In this document: in pieces, positions 10,977 to 20,379 of the stretch
Layout of the letters: the number at the start of each line of letters is the position of its first letter
How positions within the stretch are numbered: position 1 is the first letter of the stretch
Made by a program: the position numbers and the translations under genes
Assembly: GCF_030247195.1 (NCBI RefSeq)
Contig: NC_080670.1
Location: 209,734,546-209,798,545, forward strand
Direction: 5' to 3'
Source: Topomyia yanbarensis
Taxonomy: Eukaryota; Arthropoda; Insecta; Diptera; Culicidae
Length of the DNA: 64,000 nt
Notes under the pieces: generated by a model
The model's database searches: none
Told to the model about the DNA's origin: nothing
What the model saw: the letters and a program-made list of their open reading frames with translations, nothing else

Positions 10977-12490
10977 GAGCAGCGATAAACGGCTTTCAGC
11001 AAAAGCGACTTTTTTTTCTCATGAGAAAATTAGCTGAACGAAGTAGGCTATGAAAGTAGAAATGTCAAATTACACGGCGCTTCTTCAATAATTTTCAACA
11101 ATAAGGTTGGATTTTTGTGTTTCGAATTCTCCTCGTCAGTTGCTAACAGAAATAATTACCCTCGTCGATTAAAGTTGGAGCTCCTGTACAACCAGGAACC
11201 AGTCTCGACCAATCGTTTAATCGTACATATAAATTGTGTATCAGTTGTGGATTCTTTCCCAATCAATCATACTAATCGACCCTTTCTCTCTCTTTCATTT
11301 CAGGTAATTATCGATTCCAATCCATCCAACTTGATTAGTCAGTCACTCTCATCACGTGAGTACACCTGCGCCAGAAACCAAAAAAAAAAAAAAAAACGAA
11401 AGAGTCGCTGTCGATTTCATTCGCCAAATTAACCTACTTCGGACGATACTCTTAGCCACCGCCGGCCGTCCAAACCGGGCTCGTGTGACATCAACATCCC
11501 CGCATTTATTTAATTCACATATATGCAAGTTGGAAGATTTAGAAGCAGCAGCAAAAAAAACCAACTCTCTAGCAAGCTCGCGCGGAAGTGAAAGTAATTT
11601 TTCTATTCCGAACCAACCGAAATAAAAAGTCGTTAAAACCAAAACACACGCTGCACATACCCCAAAATCTGGGCCACTTCTTCGAGAGACCACTCGGGCC
11701 AATTTCACCGCCTCCGGACGGCCACATGTGTGTCCGTTCCAAACTGCCGCCCGAAATTCAAGTTCATCCCGCGTTGCAATTCTTACCACCACCAACCTGT
11801 TCCCTCCTCCTCCTCCACCAAACCCGACGAAAATCGGCACTCGGTAGAAGACACACAAAAATCCACCCCCGTATCGTTTCGCGCCATTTTTTTCTTTCGT
11901 CTGTTTAGTTTTATGACCGCGTGCTGTTGCGCGTTCACAATTCTAGACACTTTCTCAATTGCGGTTCGCCGGGGCGCGGCGCGCGTGGTGGATCAAGACC
12001 TAGCTGCCCCATCACGTAATCACTTTTACTGCGTTCCCGGGCATGTTTCAAGCTTCACTCGTTTTACCGCGTCCTGAGGCGACGGGAGTACCGAACGTTT
12101 CATTGAAAACGGCCGGATTTTGGAGTAGTGCACGATAACCCGAATCATTTTGATGCCGACCTACGGCGGTGGTTAGTTAATTGATAAATTGGATCTCATC
12201 TGTTTGTTGAGGTTTGTTTTTAGCAGCTCAATGGCAGCGAATCTGGTTCTTGGGTCTTTGGACGGCACACATCGATTTGCGCATTACGCGAGTACGTACG
12301 TGGATATTCGAACGCGTCGTCGTCGCGATTGTCAAGTGCGTGGTCCTTAACGTGTGTTGGATTTTGGTTGTGTGATTAACAGAACACAACATACGAAAAA
12401 AATGCGGACACTTGCTCTTGAGGATGCAAGGCGCGTTTTGCCGGACGGCTTATGTATGTGTACTTTCATCATGGGTTCAACTTAGCAGAA
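10977..12490. other. Short MITE-B scrap, then CpG-rich unique island
   Basis: At 11,117-11,145 GTGTTTCGAATTCTCCTCGTCAGTTGC matches one end of MITE family B. From about 11,280 the DNA becomes unique and CpG-rich, with a 17-A run near 11,380 and a very CG-dense patch at 11,965-11,990. Open frames up to 168 codons exist on both strands but are frame-shadowed and Pro/Arg/Ser-rich. TTTCATTTCAG at 11,294-11,304 is a plausible 3' splice site, but the downstream frame has no recognisable product. This could be 5' UTR or promoter DNA; I cannot prove it. Confidence 0.35.
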
Positions 12491-12749
12491 ACTTCAACCG
12501 CGAACGCAACAAATTAGTCCAGGGTCCGAAGTGGCGATGAGTGGTGCGCTGTGTTTTGAAAGAGCGGTGGTTGACGTTCGCAGTGTAGCCAAGTAATGGT
12601 GATCGAGGCGGGAATTGATTCGCTTTGGTTGCGTTACACTAGTTGAGCCATGTGCAGACTTGACGGATAGGTTAATCGGCCTTGAGGAACTAATTTTGTG
12701 TGTGTTCCGGAATTCGGGACCATGCACTCAAGCTGTATTCTAAATCTTA

Positions 12750-14940
12750 GAGGGAGTTACTTGAAATAGTTTTAACAAAAGCATTTGTAGTCAAGGCTCG
12801 AATTTTGAAAATTGATTCAATCATTGGATTCATACTTATTGAAGATCGAAACCCACTGTCCCGGTGAAGCTGAAGTCTCAGAATCAACGTAGATGCACAA
12901 TGCCTAGTAGCAGACGTTGATGTATTTATACTCTGTGTCGAGGCATACTTTAGGAGTAGCACTATTTTGTCCCTGAAAGTATCGCTGAACGATGGTGATA
13001 CATGGGGGCCAGTACGCTCCCGGTCCGCCTTAGATAGCTTCAAAAATACTGGCGTCCTCCTTCAAGAATGCGAGTAATGTTCCTTCCTGTACTGAGTTGT
13101 TCGATAGGGTGTCCCGAATCGAGGACAGGTTGTGGAGTTGCCGCAGACCTTCGAGCTCCCAGCAATTTAGGAGTAGGTGCTCTACCATGAGTCGTGTACT
13201 GCAAGTCGAGCACATTGGAGGGTCGGCGCGGATGATGTTATGGGTGATCTTCGTGTGTTCTTTTTGTTTACTCCGGTTTTCGCGGTCTGTCCATTTCACG
13301 AGATCTCTTTTTACCCTCTGTGGGTAGCCTCGTAGGTTCCTCCAGTAAAAGCGATAAAATGCCCGGAGGCTTTCACTTTGAATGTCCTAATAACGTCAGA
13401 TGATGGGACCTCTCTGGGCAACAGTTACCGCGAATTACACTGTGCCCGGGAACCCAACATGTGGTAGTAAACGGGTCGCAGGATTACTCTATGGCTTGAA
13501 CGTAGGACTTCCCCGATTCCAGTGTTTCCAGTGCTTAGATGACCGAGAGCGAATCGGAGAAAAGCACAGCCGGAATATCTTCAGGTTTCTTGCTGATGAC
13601 AATGGCGATAGCGGCTGCTTCTGCGTAGAAAACTGAGCAAACAGAGGGTAGATAACGGGCGAGACCCTCTCCAATTTCGCTCACGCCCTCGCTAAGTTTC
13701 AAACCTTCAGTGTAAATGTGCAGATGATTAGGGTATTTGCGTTCAACCATTTGGAGGAATTTAGCTCTAACAGTACTGGGAAGGTTACCTGCTTTGGCGG
13801 ATACAACCAGATTACTGTCTAAGTTTGGGTCACATTCGTGCCAGGTGCGGTTGCGGTTCCGATACAGCTATTGTAGGGAGAGGCGTATTTATCTAAGAAA
13901 CCAACGGCTCGTTTCAGGACAGCTACCGCCAGTGCCCATCGGTAGAGAAGTACGCCGATCTCAACGCAGGCAGCTTCGACGGGGGTGCTGTGCAGTAGAT
14001 TCTAAGCCAGTCTGACTGCTCCGTGATGCAACGGTGACAAGATATCTACTAATCCCACTAAATGGCGACTTGTTATCTCGAGGCTGTAGAACAGGCGACT
14101 ATGAATGAGGGCCTGGCTGATGTTGAGTGTGGTTCGCCTATTCCACTTCGGGTTACGCGAGCTGATGGTGCGAATAGGTCGTTTTCTACTTTCGCAGTTC
14201 TTTTTCACTTGTCGGAAATCGGGAGAAAAGTCATCTTCCTGTCGAATTTTAGGCTCCTACCGGAAAGAAACTACGGTTCCAGCAAGTTTGACTGGCCTGT
14301 TGGTGGCTACACGATGGGAGCTGCAGCAGTGCGCAATAGCGCATTTTGGGGCCTGAGATACTGAAACCGACTGAATCAGCCCACCGACCGACAGCATTCA
14401 CGGCTGCCTGTAGCTTCAGTCTTGGGCGACCAATTTCGGAAGCGTGGCAAAAAGGGAGTTCATGCTGTGACTGCCAAGGCCGACCCTTGGGGGATCCCGT
14501 TGGCTTCCCGAAACAGGTTCGACTGCTTATCTCCAATGTCTACCCTGAAACATCGGTCACTGAGGTACTGCTTGAGGAAGCAGCCAAGGTTTCCGCTAAC
14601 ACCCCATTGGTGCAGCTGGCGAAGTACTCCTTCACGCCATACCGTGTTGTAAGCATTGGCATGATCTAGCATGGCGATGTCTGCATGCAAGTCGTTGGTT
14701 ATAGCGTCACTTACTAGATGAATTCCTGTGCCGAGTCCCTTGCGGAATGCGAACTGTTGATGGTCGAGAAGCTCTTGTTCGTCAAGGAGGATCCTCAGGC
14801 GTCTGTTTACCATTCTTTCCATCGTCTTCCCAATACAGGGGAGAAGACTGATGGGTTGGAAGTCATTCGGGTTCCTAGTTCCCTCGCATTTCTTTGGAAT
14901 GGGAATCACAACTGGTCCAATACTTTAGTTTAGACACAAT
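12750..14940 (-). pseudogene. RNase H-bearing non-LTR retrotransposon relic (RT, RNase H, Cys/His tail)
   Basis: Reading the minus strand downward: 14,909-14,460 is a 149-codon open RT segment, VIPIPKK..., NDFQPISLLPCIGKTMERMV, FAFRKG, DIAMLDHANAYNTV (first catalytic Asp region), ending in NGIPQGSAL. The thumb follows near 14,350 (AAVNAVGRWADSVGFSISGPK) and 14,150 (QALIHSRLFYSLEI). RNase H lies at about 13,750-13,480: LHIYTEGLKL, then CSVFYAEAAAI and LFSDSLSVI; the first catalytic Asp of YTDGS is Glu here. At 13,299-13,030 is the C-terminal C-x2-C..EHLLLNC zinc-like motif. The relic is 5'-truncated at 14,940 and frameshifted between domains. Region 12,490-13,030 is 3' UTR or flank. It is close kin of the element at 20,380-22,790. 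Confidence 0.85.
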
Positions 14941-15330
14941 TATTTGGTCCGCTACGATTGTAAACTGTGAGGTTAGGGCGGAAAAATGTTGTCCCTGTGC
15001 AAGCCTTAACTTTGATTAGGAGAAAAAATACCCCTGAACCAGATTTTTCTGGGTTGGCTTTGACACACATAAGAATGAGACAAAAAAGGTGCATGTTTCC
15101 TCTTGCTCGCTTTTGTTGACGGTGACGTGAAGAAGACAGACAGGTACAGAAAGACTATGCATCAAGTCGGACAATTGGTCCTGATAGGTCTCCTCAGCAT
15201 GTATTAAGTAGCTCGGTGCAAAAAAATTCATAAGCAATACATGCTTCTCAAAATGTACGGATTGGCATCTGCAATTAACACTATCAAATCTCCTTGTGAA
15301 TCTGCAGAGCGCCAACCAACCTGCATTTGT
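14941..15330. other. No gene seen
   Basis: Borders the truncated 5' end of the minus-strand non-LTR relic. A minus-strand 99-codon frame (15,016-15,315) lacks any recognisable feature. Nothing else can be supported. Confidence 0.35.
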
Positions 15331-15339
15331 CGCCCTGGG

Positions 15340-15403
15340 TATAAACCCTGATCCGGTGGTTCAGTCATCAACCATCATCATCAGCTACTAAACTCAATAT
15401 TTC
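15340..15403 (+). promoter_or_regulatory. Candidate TATA/Inr core promoter
   Basis: TATAAA at 15,340 is followed by an arthropod-type initiator TCAGTC at 15,361, then a purine/pyrimidine-balanced stretch and a splice-donor-like CTC|GTGAGT at 15,404. A TTTTCAG acceptor 60 nt on (15,463) would complete a typical short insect intron. The TATA-to-start spacing (23 nt) is shorter than the usual 28-31, and no ATG frame follows. The proposed intron also overlaps, on the opposite strand, an intron I favour for the gene-like fragment. Treat it as a weak candidate. Confidence 0.25.
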
Positions 15404-15419
15404 TCGTGAGTTACGTATT

Positions 15420-15895
15420 TCGAAAGCTGCAATAGTATTTACCGAAAATTAAATGATGTTTTCAGGTTGATTGAAGCTCTTACTTACTTGCTGTGGTAAA
15501 CGGTGAATCGAAGTCTCGTTGTTGCACTCTATGAAATATTCAGCATCCTGGTCGAAACGATACTTTTTCTCAACAATTTCTATTTTCTATCGTATTCAGG
15601 TACTCTGGAACATATAACTTTTATTATACTTACATTCGACTGAAAATAGCAATATGCTTCCCATCTGCCAAAACAATTCCGGGCTCTGGATTTCACGCTG
15701 TCTTCGAAAGCTCCGAGCTTCAAGTTTCACTTAGTTCCAATCTGGCCTCGCATGTTAGAATAAAACGAACCGTATCCAGGGACAAATTTACTCCAAGTCC
15801 TAAAAAGTATCAAAATTTATTTAAGGTATTTCGGTGTTTCAATATAGTGCTCCATATTATTTACAAGCAATATATAAAAAATCCAATCAAAAAAT
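15420..15895 (-). pseudogene. Unidentified spliced gene fragment, copy 2
   Basis: This aligns over about 450 bp with 10,360-10,890, including the block AATTTCTATTTTCTATCGTATTCAG present in both (plus-strand sense, one base different before it). On the minus strand the exon reads KKYRFDQDAEYFIECNNET and ends at 15,488 with donor GTAAGTAAG. A 61-nt intron (15,427-15,487) ends TATTGCAG. The upstream donor GTAAGTATAA at 15,633 matches the copy-1 donor. The upstream exon reads TWSKFVPGYGSFYSNMRGQI before a stop; copy 1 there reads TWHHLFSGQDSSYSD. The final exon closes after about ten codons. Conserved splice sites show these are DNA-level duplicates, not retrocopies. Stops suggest decay. Confidence 0.45.
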
Positions 15896-17460
15896 GTTTG
15901 GGACATGGTTAAACGTTGATTAGTAAATATTATGAATCTAAAATTAAAAAAATTGAAGCTGTTGACAAATGTTATAATTAAATTACTGGTTATCGTCCTT
16001 TTCAAAACTTTTTGGCTTTGATTTACAGTATTCAGTCGGTCACAAAATTGTTGAAAAAGATTCCGCGTTTGAGGTTGACTCAGAAATTTTTGATTGACCA
16101 CAGCTGGGGAACGTTCAGGCGGTCCACGTGCAATTCCAACAATTCCGAAGATCTCTGTAAAACCAGATAGTAAGCCTTCATATGTCGCCAACATAATTCG
16201 AACCTAATTGACCAAAATATTCGTACTCTTCCAAATACACCAGCTACTCTTACTCTGGGTAGTGTATCACACGCTGCCACTTATTGGATCGTTCTCCGAA
16301 AACGTGCATTTAGTCCGTGACGCTCATCACCACACGTAGCGCACTGATGATCCAAACCCCGGCATACCTACTTTGCGAATACCGAGCACGTATTCAGTGA
16401 CTGACTGACTAAGTGGAAACTAAAGAGGGCGAATTAGGGTATCAGTGAATTTCTCTCTTCTGGCGATATGCATTTCGAAAATCTGGGACAAAAGCTACGC
16501 TCTGAACCAGATGAATTCCGGTCTAGTTCAAAATCGTTTATCATCTTTTAAGCAGTGGTTTAAGCGTCACCATGGCTAGTGACAATCGCTTCGGATATGT
16601 TATTTTTACCAGAAAATAAAACCCGTTGGCGCGAAGGGGAAAGGTGCAGAAATATCGAAAGTAAGACACGGCTGCTCGCAGGAACGAATTGAATACTAAT
16701 CGCTGGTTTGCCAAACCACACGAACTGTGGCACAGTGGCTACTCCTTCTGTGCCTGAAAGCGCGGTGGTTTACGTCAAACACGTGTAGCTTAAGAGCAGA
16801 TTAGCAATTCGATTTGCCACTTGCGGGTGTGCATACGTCCATGTATGTGTCTCTCTGTCTCTATCTCTCTGTGGCTGTGTGCCATATTATTATGCATATA
16901 AGTACATATCGTGGAGCCGTTTTGTGCCACTTGCCCTTGAGTGAAAATCGTGAAAGAGCGCACCCAAAGTGGGGAGAGATTGAGAATTGCATACCACCCC
17001 GTTCGGGACCGTGGCCGGGCCCGAGTGTGGTGTTTGAAGATGCGAAACGCGACCGCGATCGAAAAAAAAACGAAGAAGACGGTGGAAGCGGCGAACGAAA
17101 AAATAAAAATGAGGCTACCCCCGAACAACAGACACGGGCGCGCACGGGCAAATTATTATACACACAGAAATTGGCTGTTGTAGCTGCCAGCCGCTACTGG
17201 GGAAGGCGCGAGATGGAAATAAGGGTTGCTTTGATTTTCTTTTTTTTCTCTCTACTGGTTTCGAGAGGGTACTTGAGGAAACGTGCCTATTTGCGAGGCT
17301 CCCGAAGTTGTTGTTGTTGTTGTTATTGGCAACGTTGCGCCATGTAGCGACTGGCTAATAGACGACTGAACGCGCCTGGTGCTATCGTCGTCAGAATCGG
17401 AGGACTTTTGTGGCCAGGGAAACCTAAGCTGAGACGAAGAGGATCTCGAATTGGAACTCT
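15896..17460. other. No gene proved; unique island at 16,790-17,345
   Basis: The 15,900-16,780 part is AT-rich with an incidental 125-codon minus-strand frame (15,817-16,194) that overlaps the gene-like fragment but shows no domain. From about 16,790 the DNA is CpG-rich with CT/GT tracts, a (GTT)n run at 17,308-17,323 and overlapping frames up to 177 codons on both strands, Arg- and Lys-rich. These look like composition effects. No transposon is recognised. Confidence 0.35.
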
Positions 17461-17479
17461 TGACCTAAGAGAGATAAGT

Positions 17480-17670
17480 TTTGCGCGTTACATACTGCGG
17501 GTGCGAGAACAGTTCGGGGTAGAAGCTTTTGGAATCTGTAATAGATGGTGTTTGGTTTCGATTCACTGAATCGAACGCAACCTTGAAATCGGTGAGCTGA
17601 AAATTGTGCGTTAGGTGTTCATAATCTTTTGGCTTACAGTGTCTCGCAGCTATAGCAAAAGCTGTCATAT
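17480..17670 (-). pseudogene. Short reverse-transcriptase scrap
   Basis: On the minus strand a 67-codon frame contains LTDFKVAFDSVNRNQ, resembling the first catalytic motif (F-x-D-F-K-x-A-F-D-S-V) of non-LTR RTs. The upstream and downstream RT blocks are not recognisable. One motif only, so moderate to low confidence. Confidence 0.4.
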
Positions 17671-18244
17671 TTCTAAATGAGCCGTTTGCTGTTCATCGGT
17701 GCTCGATTTTCGAGTATGGATGATTCAACGAACGGTTGCACCTGTGCAGCATCGGCCACTAACCAGAGTTACTTGGTAGTATGGTATTATGTACTAGCTA
17801 TCAATTGATCTGCCAATTAACTCAAGGTTATGATTCTTCGTCGCTCGCGAGGGGATAGTCAAAATCGATCGAAAATCTATAAATAATTTCAAGGTGGCTG
17901 TCAGGAATCGCTGTTTTGACTTACAGAGGTATGATGTGGACTTGGCATTTTAATTAAGTAATATTCTGGGTCATCTAATATCTACATAATATCATAATAA
18001 GAACCGAGCTCCAATTCCTATAACTAGGATCATTGAATTATTTGAATTATAAACCAAAAATGGTATCTCGAATATGCAAATATTTTGACCTGAAATTTTT
18101 AAGAACTGAAATCGATTCTGTTTAGTCGCCCGTGTATTCCTTTCAAACTCGATCAGAAAAAATCGATACTTCTCGAATTCTTAATCTAGCCAGAACCAGG
18201 CAATGATAAATTTGATGAACTCGAAGTTTACCAGAGATAAATAA
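17671..18244. other. AT-rich, no gene seen
   Basis: Stops in all frames and no element termini recognised. Confidence 0.4.
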
Positions 18245-18890
18245 TTGAAAATATGGCCTCCAAATTGTTCAAATGGACCCTCTGCTTCAGTATCGCCCAA
18301 AAATTTTCAATTGGCTACACCTGGGATGTCGAGGGGGGAGGTGTAGCCGTCTTGGGACGTCTACGATCTTCAAATGCTTTATCTTCCCCAGCAACTGCTT
18401 CGCGTAATGTGCCGAGGCAATATCCGACAAAAGTACCACATCATCCTTCGGTTAGTGCTTTTTCTGTACTGTACACCTCCCCGTTGATCGTAAGTTGCGA
18501 AGAAAAGACCGGTTTTGACATAACCTTCTCACTGTTTGTCAGCCACAAGAGGACCTTTACTTGTGACCTTTCCTGGAGATCGAGAAAATTGCAGGTCCCC
18601 TGTCAGCCATTACCATCGAGCCTCAAATACGTCTCGTCGTCCATGATCACGACCACGTAGGGCTTCGCAGGACAGACATCCTTGACAAGCCCTTTCAGTC
18701 GCTGTATTTCGGTGGCCGTTTGCGCTTCACATACGGCCAACCTCTAACCGGTTTGCGCTCGATTCTCTCACTTTTCGCCAGGAGTCTTGTATATGGACAC
18801 TTGGTTATATCTGGCCGTCACAAAGTGCGCCACGATGACGGACTTCGCTCCGGGGTGGAACTGGTGGAATTTGTTCTATATATAGACTAC
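18245..18890 (-). pseudogene. mariner-group transposase relic (ITmD37E-like)
   Basis: The minus strand carries the catalytic landmarks of an IS630-Tc1-mariner transposase in order: VIMDDETYLRL (first Asp) near 18,650-18,630, SDIASAHYAKQLL (second Asp, codon at 18,422-18,424), and a P-I-E with F-W-A-I-L-K-Q-R-V just after (Glu codon at 18,306-18,308). The gap between second Asp and Glu is 113 nt, 37-38 codons allowing one indel, which fits the D37E lineage known from mosquitoes. Frameshifts and stops break the frame, and the first-to-second Asp distance is shorter than usual, so there is also a deletion. Terminal inverted repeats are not visible. N-terminal helix-turn-helix remains may reach 18,890. 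Confidence 0.7.
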
Positions 18891-19924
18891 TTTATATTTG
18901 TTAGATTCGCCGGGGGACCCATCACCAAAAATTAAAAATCTTTTAACTTTCTCTTTTGAAAATGTAAGCTTTAGTACGAAGCGATCGACATTACCTTGAA
19001 TAATATCAAACCCAAAGCCTTTGCCGCCTTCCGGCGACAGTTAAGCGGATCTAGATCGATCAATGCTCACCTATATTCGTATGTGGGTAAATTTATCGGT
19101 ACATTCTAAGGAAGATGGCACAAGGCAAATCGTAGAAATGCTTTGGACGGTCTGGATACAGCTGAAGCTCTTTTGATAGAACGGTGACCAATGGGAGGAT
19201 TTTAAACAGTGTACAATTCTGACATTTTTAGTCCTATTGGAGATACAGCAAAGTGTTCTGGAAGCTTTTGACAAGATGTGTGAAACTTGGTCACTAAATG
19301 TTAGCTTAGAATCAAGAACTACACTTGGATTCGCAACAAAAGTGTCCCTCCGACGGTGGTTCCTATAAAGCTCATAATTCGAAAGAATCGATGAATGTTT
19401 GAGAGTAAACTACGGAGAATCGTCAGGGCATTTTACGATGGTGAATAACATGAAGTCATGGACATATGAAAGTTTGAGACATTGGACAGAATAGTGGACA
19501 TCGTTCATGTATAATAGGGAAACTATGGGTCCCAGGTGGCTGCCATGTGTAGCTCCTCAGGTAGTAGTGAAAGACAGGGAAACAGTATCCTCTACTTTAA
19601 CGGTAAGGGAAGTGCCATGAGAATCGAGCTGTGAAAGATTAGAGTCGTACGAAACTATGTTTGGAATGAATACATTGTTCCTCGGCTACTTGTAGGGGAC
19701 AAAGCCCAGCACGGTTGACTCGAACAGCTGCTATGTAGCTATCCCCTTTTGAATGCCGGGAAGACAAATAATCTTTTTCAACAATCTACAAAAATCCCGA
19801 AGCGCAGAGAGCTGTGTAAGAGGTACGAAGATCGACGTTGCATCTGTATGGCGACGTTGCTTAGTTTTCTACACTACATAGAACTCCAAGAACTGAACTA
19901 CAGATATGCGACGAGCTCAGATTA
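18891..19924. other. No feature recognised
   Basis: Degenerate sequence. Around 19,180-19,330 a plus-strand reading (SPIGDTAKC..) faintly recalls the region after the RT of BEL/Pao LTR elements, but the match is too weak to annotate. No LTRs are visible. Confidence 0.3.
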
Positions 19925-20110
19925 TCACCTGTAAGTACACTACTGAATTGTTGACGAAACAAATCGCAAACATCTTTAGTGGATTGAGCCTCATTTGTAT
20001 CAGACATCGTGGCCGATGGTGAACCTGACTCCTTTCTTCGATTATTTATATAATCCCAAAAGACCTTAGCATTGGACTTAGGCCAATTGACACTAGCAAC
20101 TATTACCCGC
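19925..20110 (-). pseudogene. Jockey/CR1-type linker fragment
   Basis: The minus strand reads AKVFWDYINNRRKESG, an acidic/polar gap, then VCDLFRQQFSSVL. This pattern (F-W-x-Y-I..K..S, followed by LF..FSSVF) lies between endonuclease and RT in Jockey- and CR1-group elements. No RT motif is attached here, so it is an isolated piece. It is oriented opposite to the large relic that starts at about 20,380. Confidence 0.5.
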
Positions 20111-20379
20111 TATTAGGGTTCAACTGGGAAAGCCAAAAAAGCGGCCATCTTTGAAATCGAAAAATAGCAGGTTTCCTTCGTTGCCCTTCATACAATTTTC
20201 AAGAAAATCAAGCCATGTATTCAAGGCAATGGTAGAGTACTACTGATTGACTTTCAGGAAGGTTTTGCAAACGGTGTGGAAAAAACTGCTGTTTGCCCCT
20301 GAAGGCTTTCTCAGTTGAACCTTACAGACGCAGCAAAAAATAAAAATCACTTGACAGTCCTTCGAGACAGACTGACAGT

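Noticed and set aside
11352..11858. 168-codon minus-strand frame with poly-Phe and Gly runs
   Set aside because: Created by poly-A and simple-repeat tracts; plus-strand frames over the same DNA are equally long.
15817..16194. 125-codon minus-strand frame upstream of gene-like copy 2
   Set aside because: Copy 1 at 10.8 kb has no matching extension, and the frame is AT-rich with a hydrophobic end; probably chance.
16814..17347. 177-codon plus-strand frame
   Set aside because: Contains CT/GT tracts and poly-Phe and poly-Cys runs from simple repeats; the opposite strand is also open; no recognisable protein.
18980..19620. BEL/Pao-like LTR element
   Set aside because: Only a very weak resemblance over a few residues; no LTRs, no aspartic protease, RT or integrase motifs.
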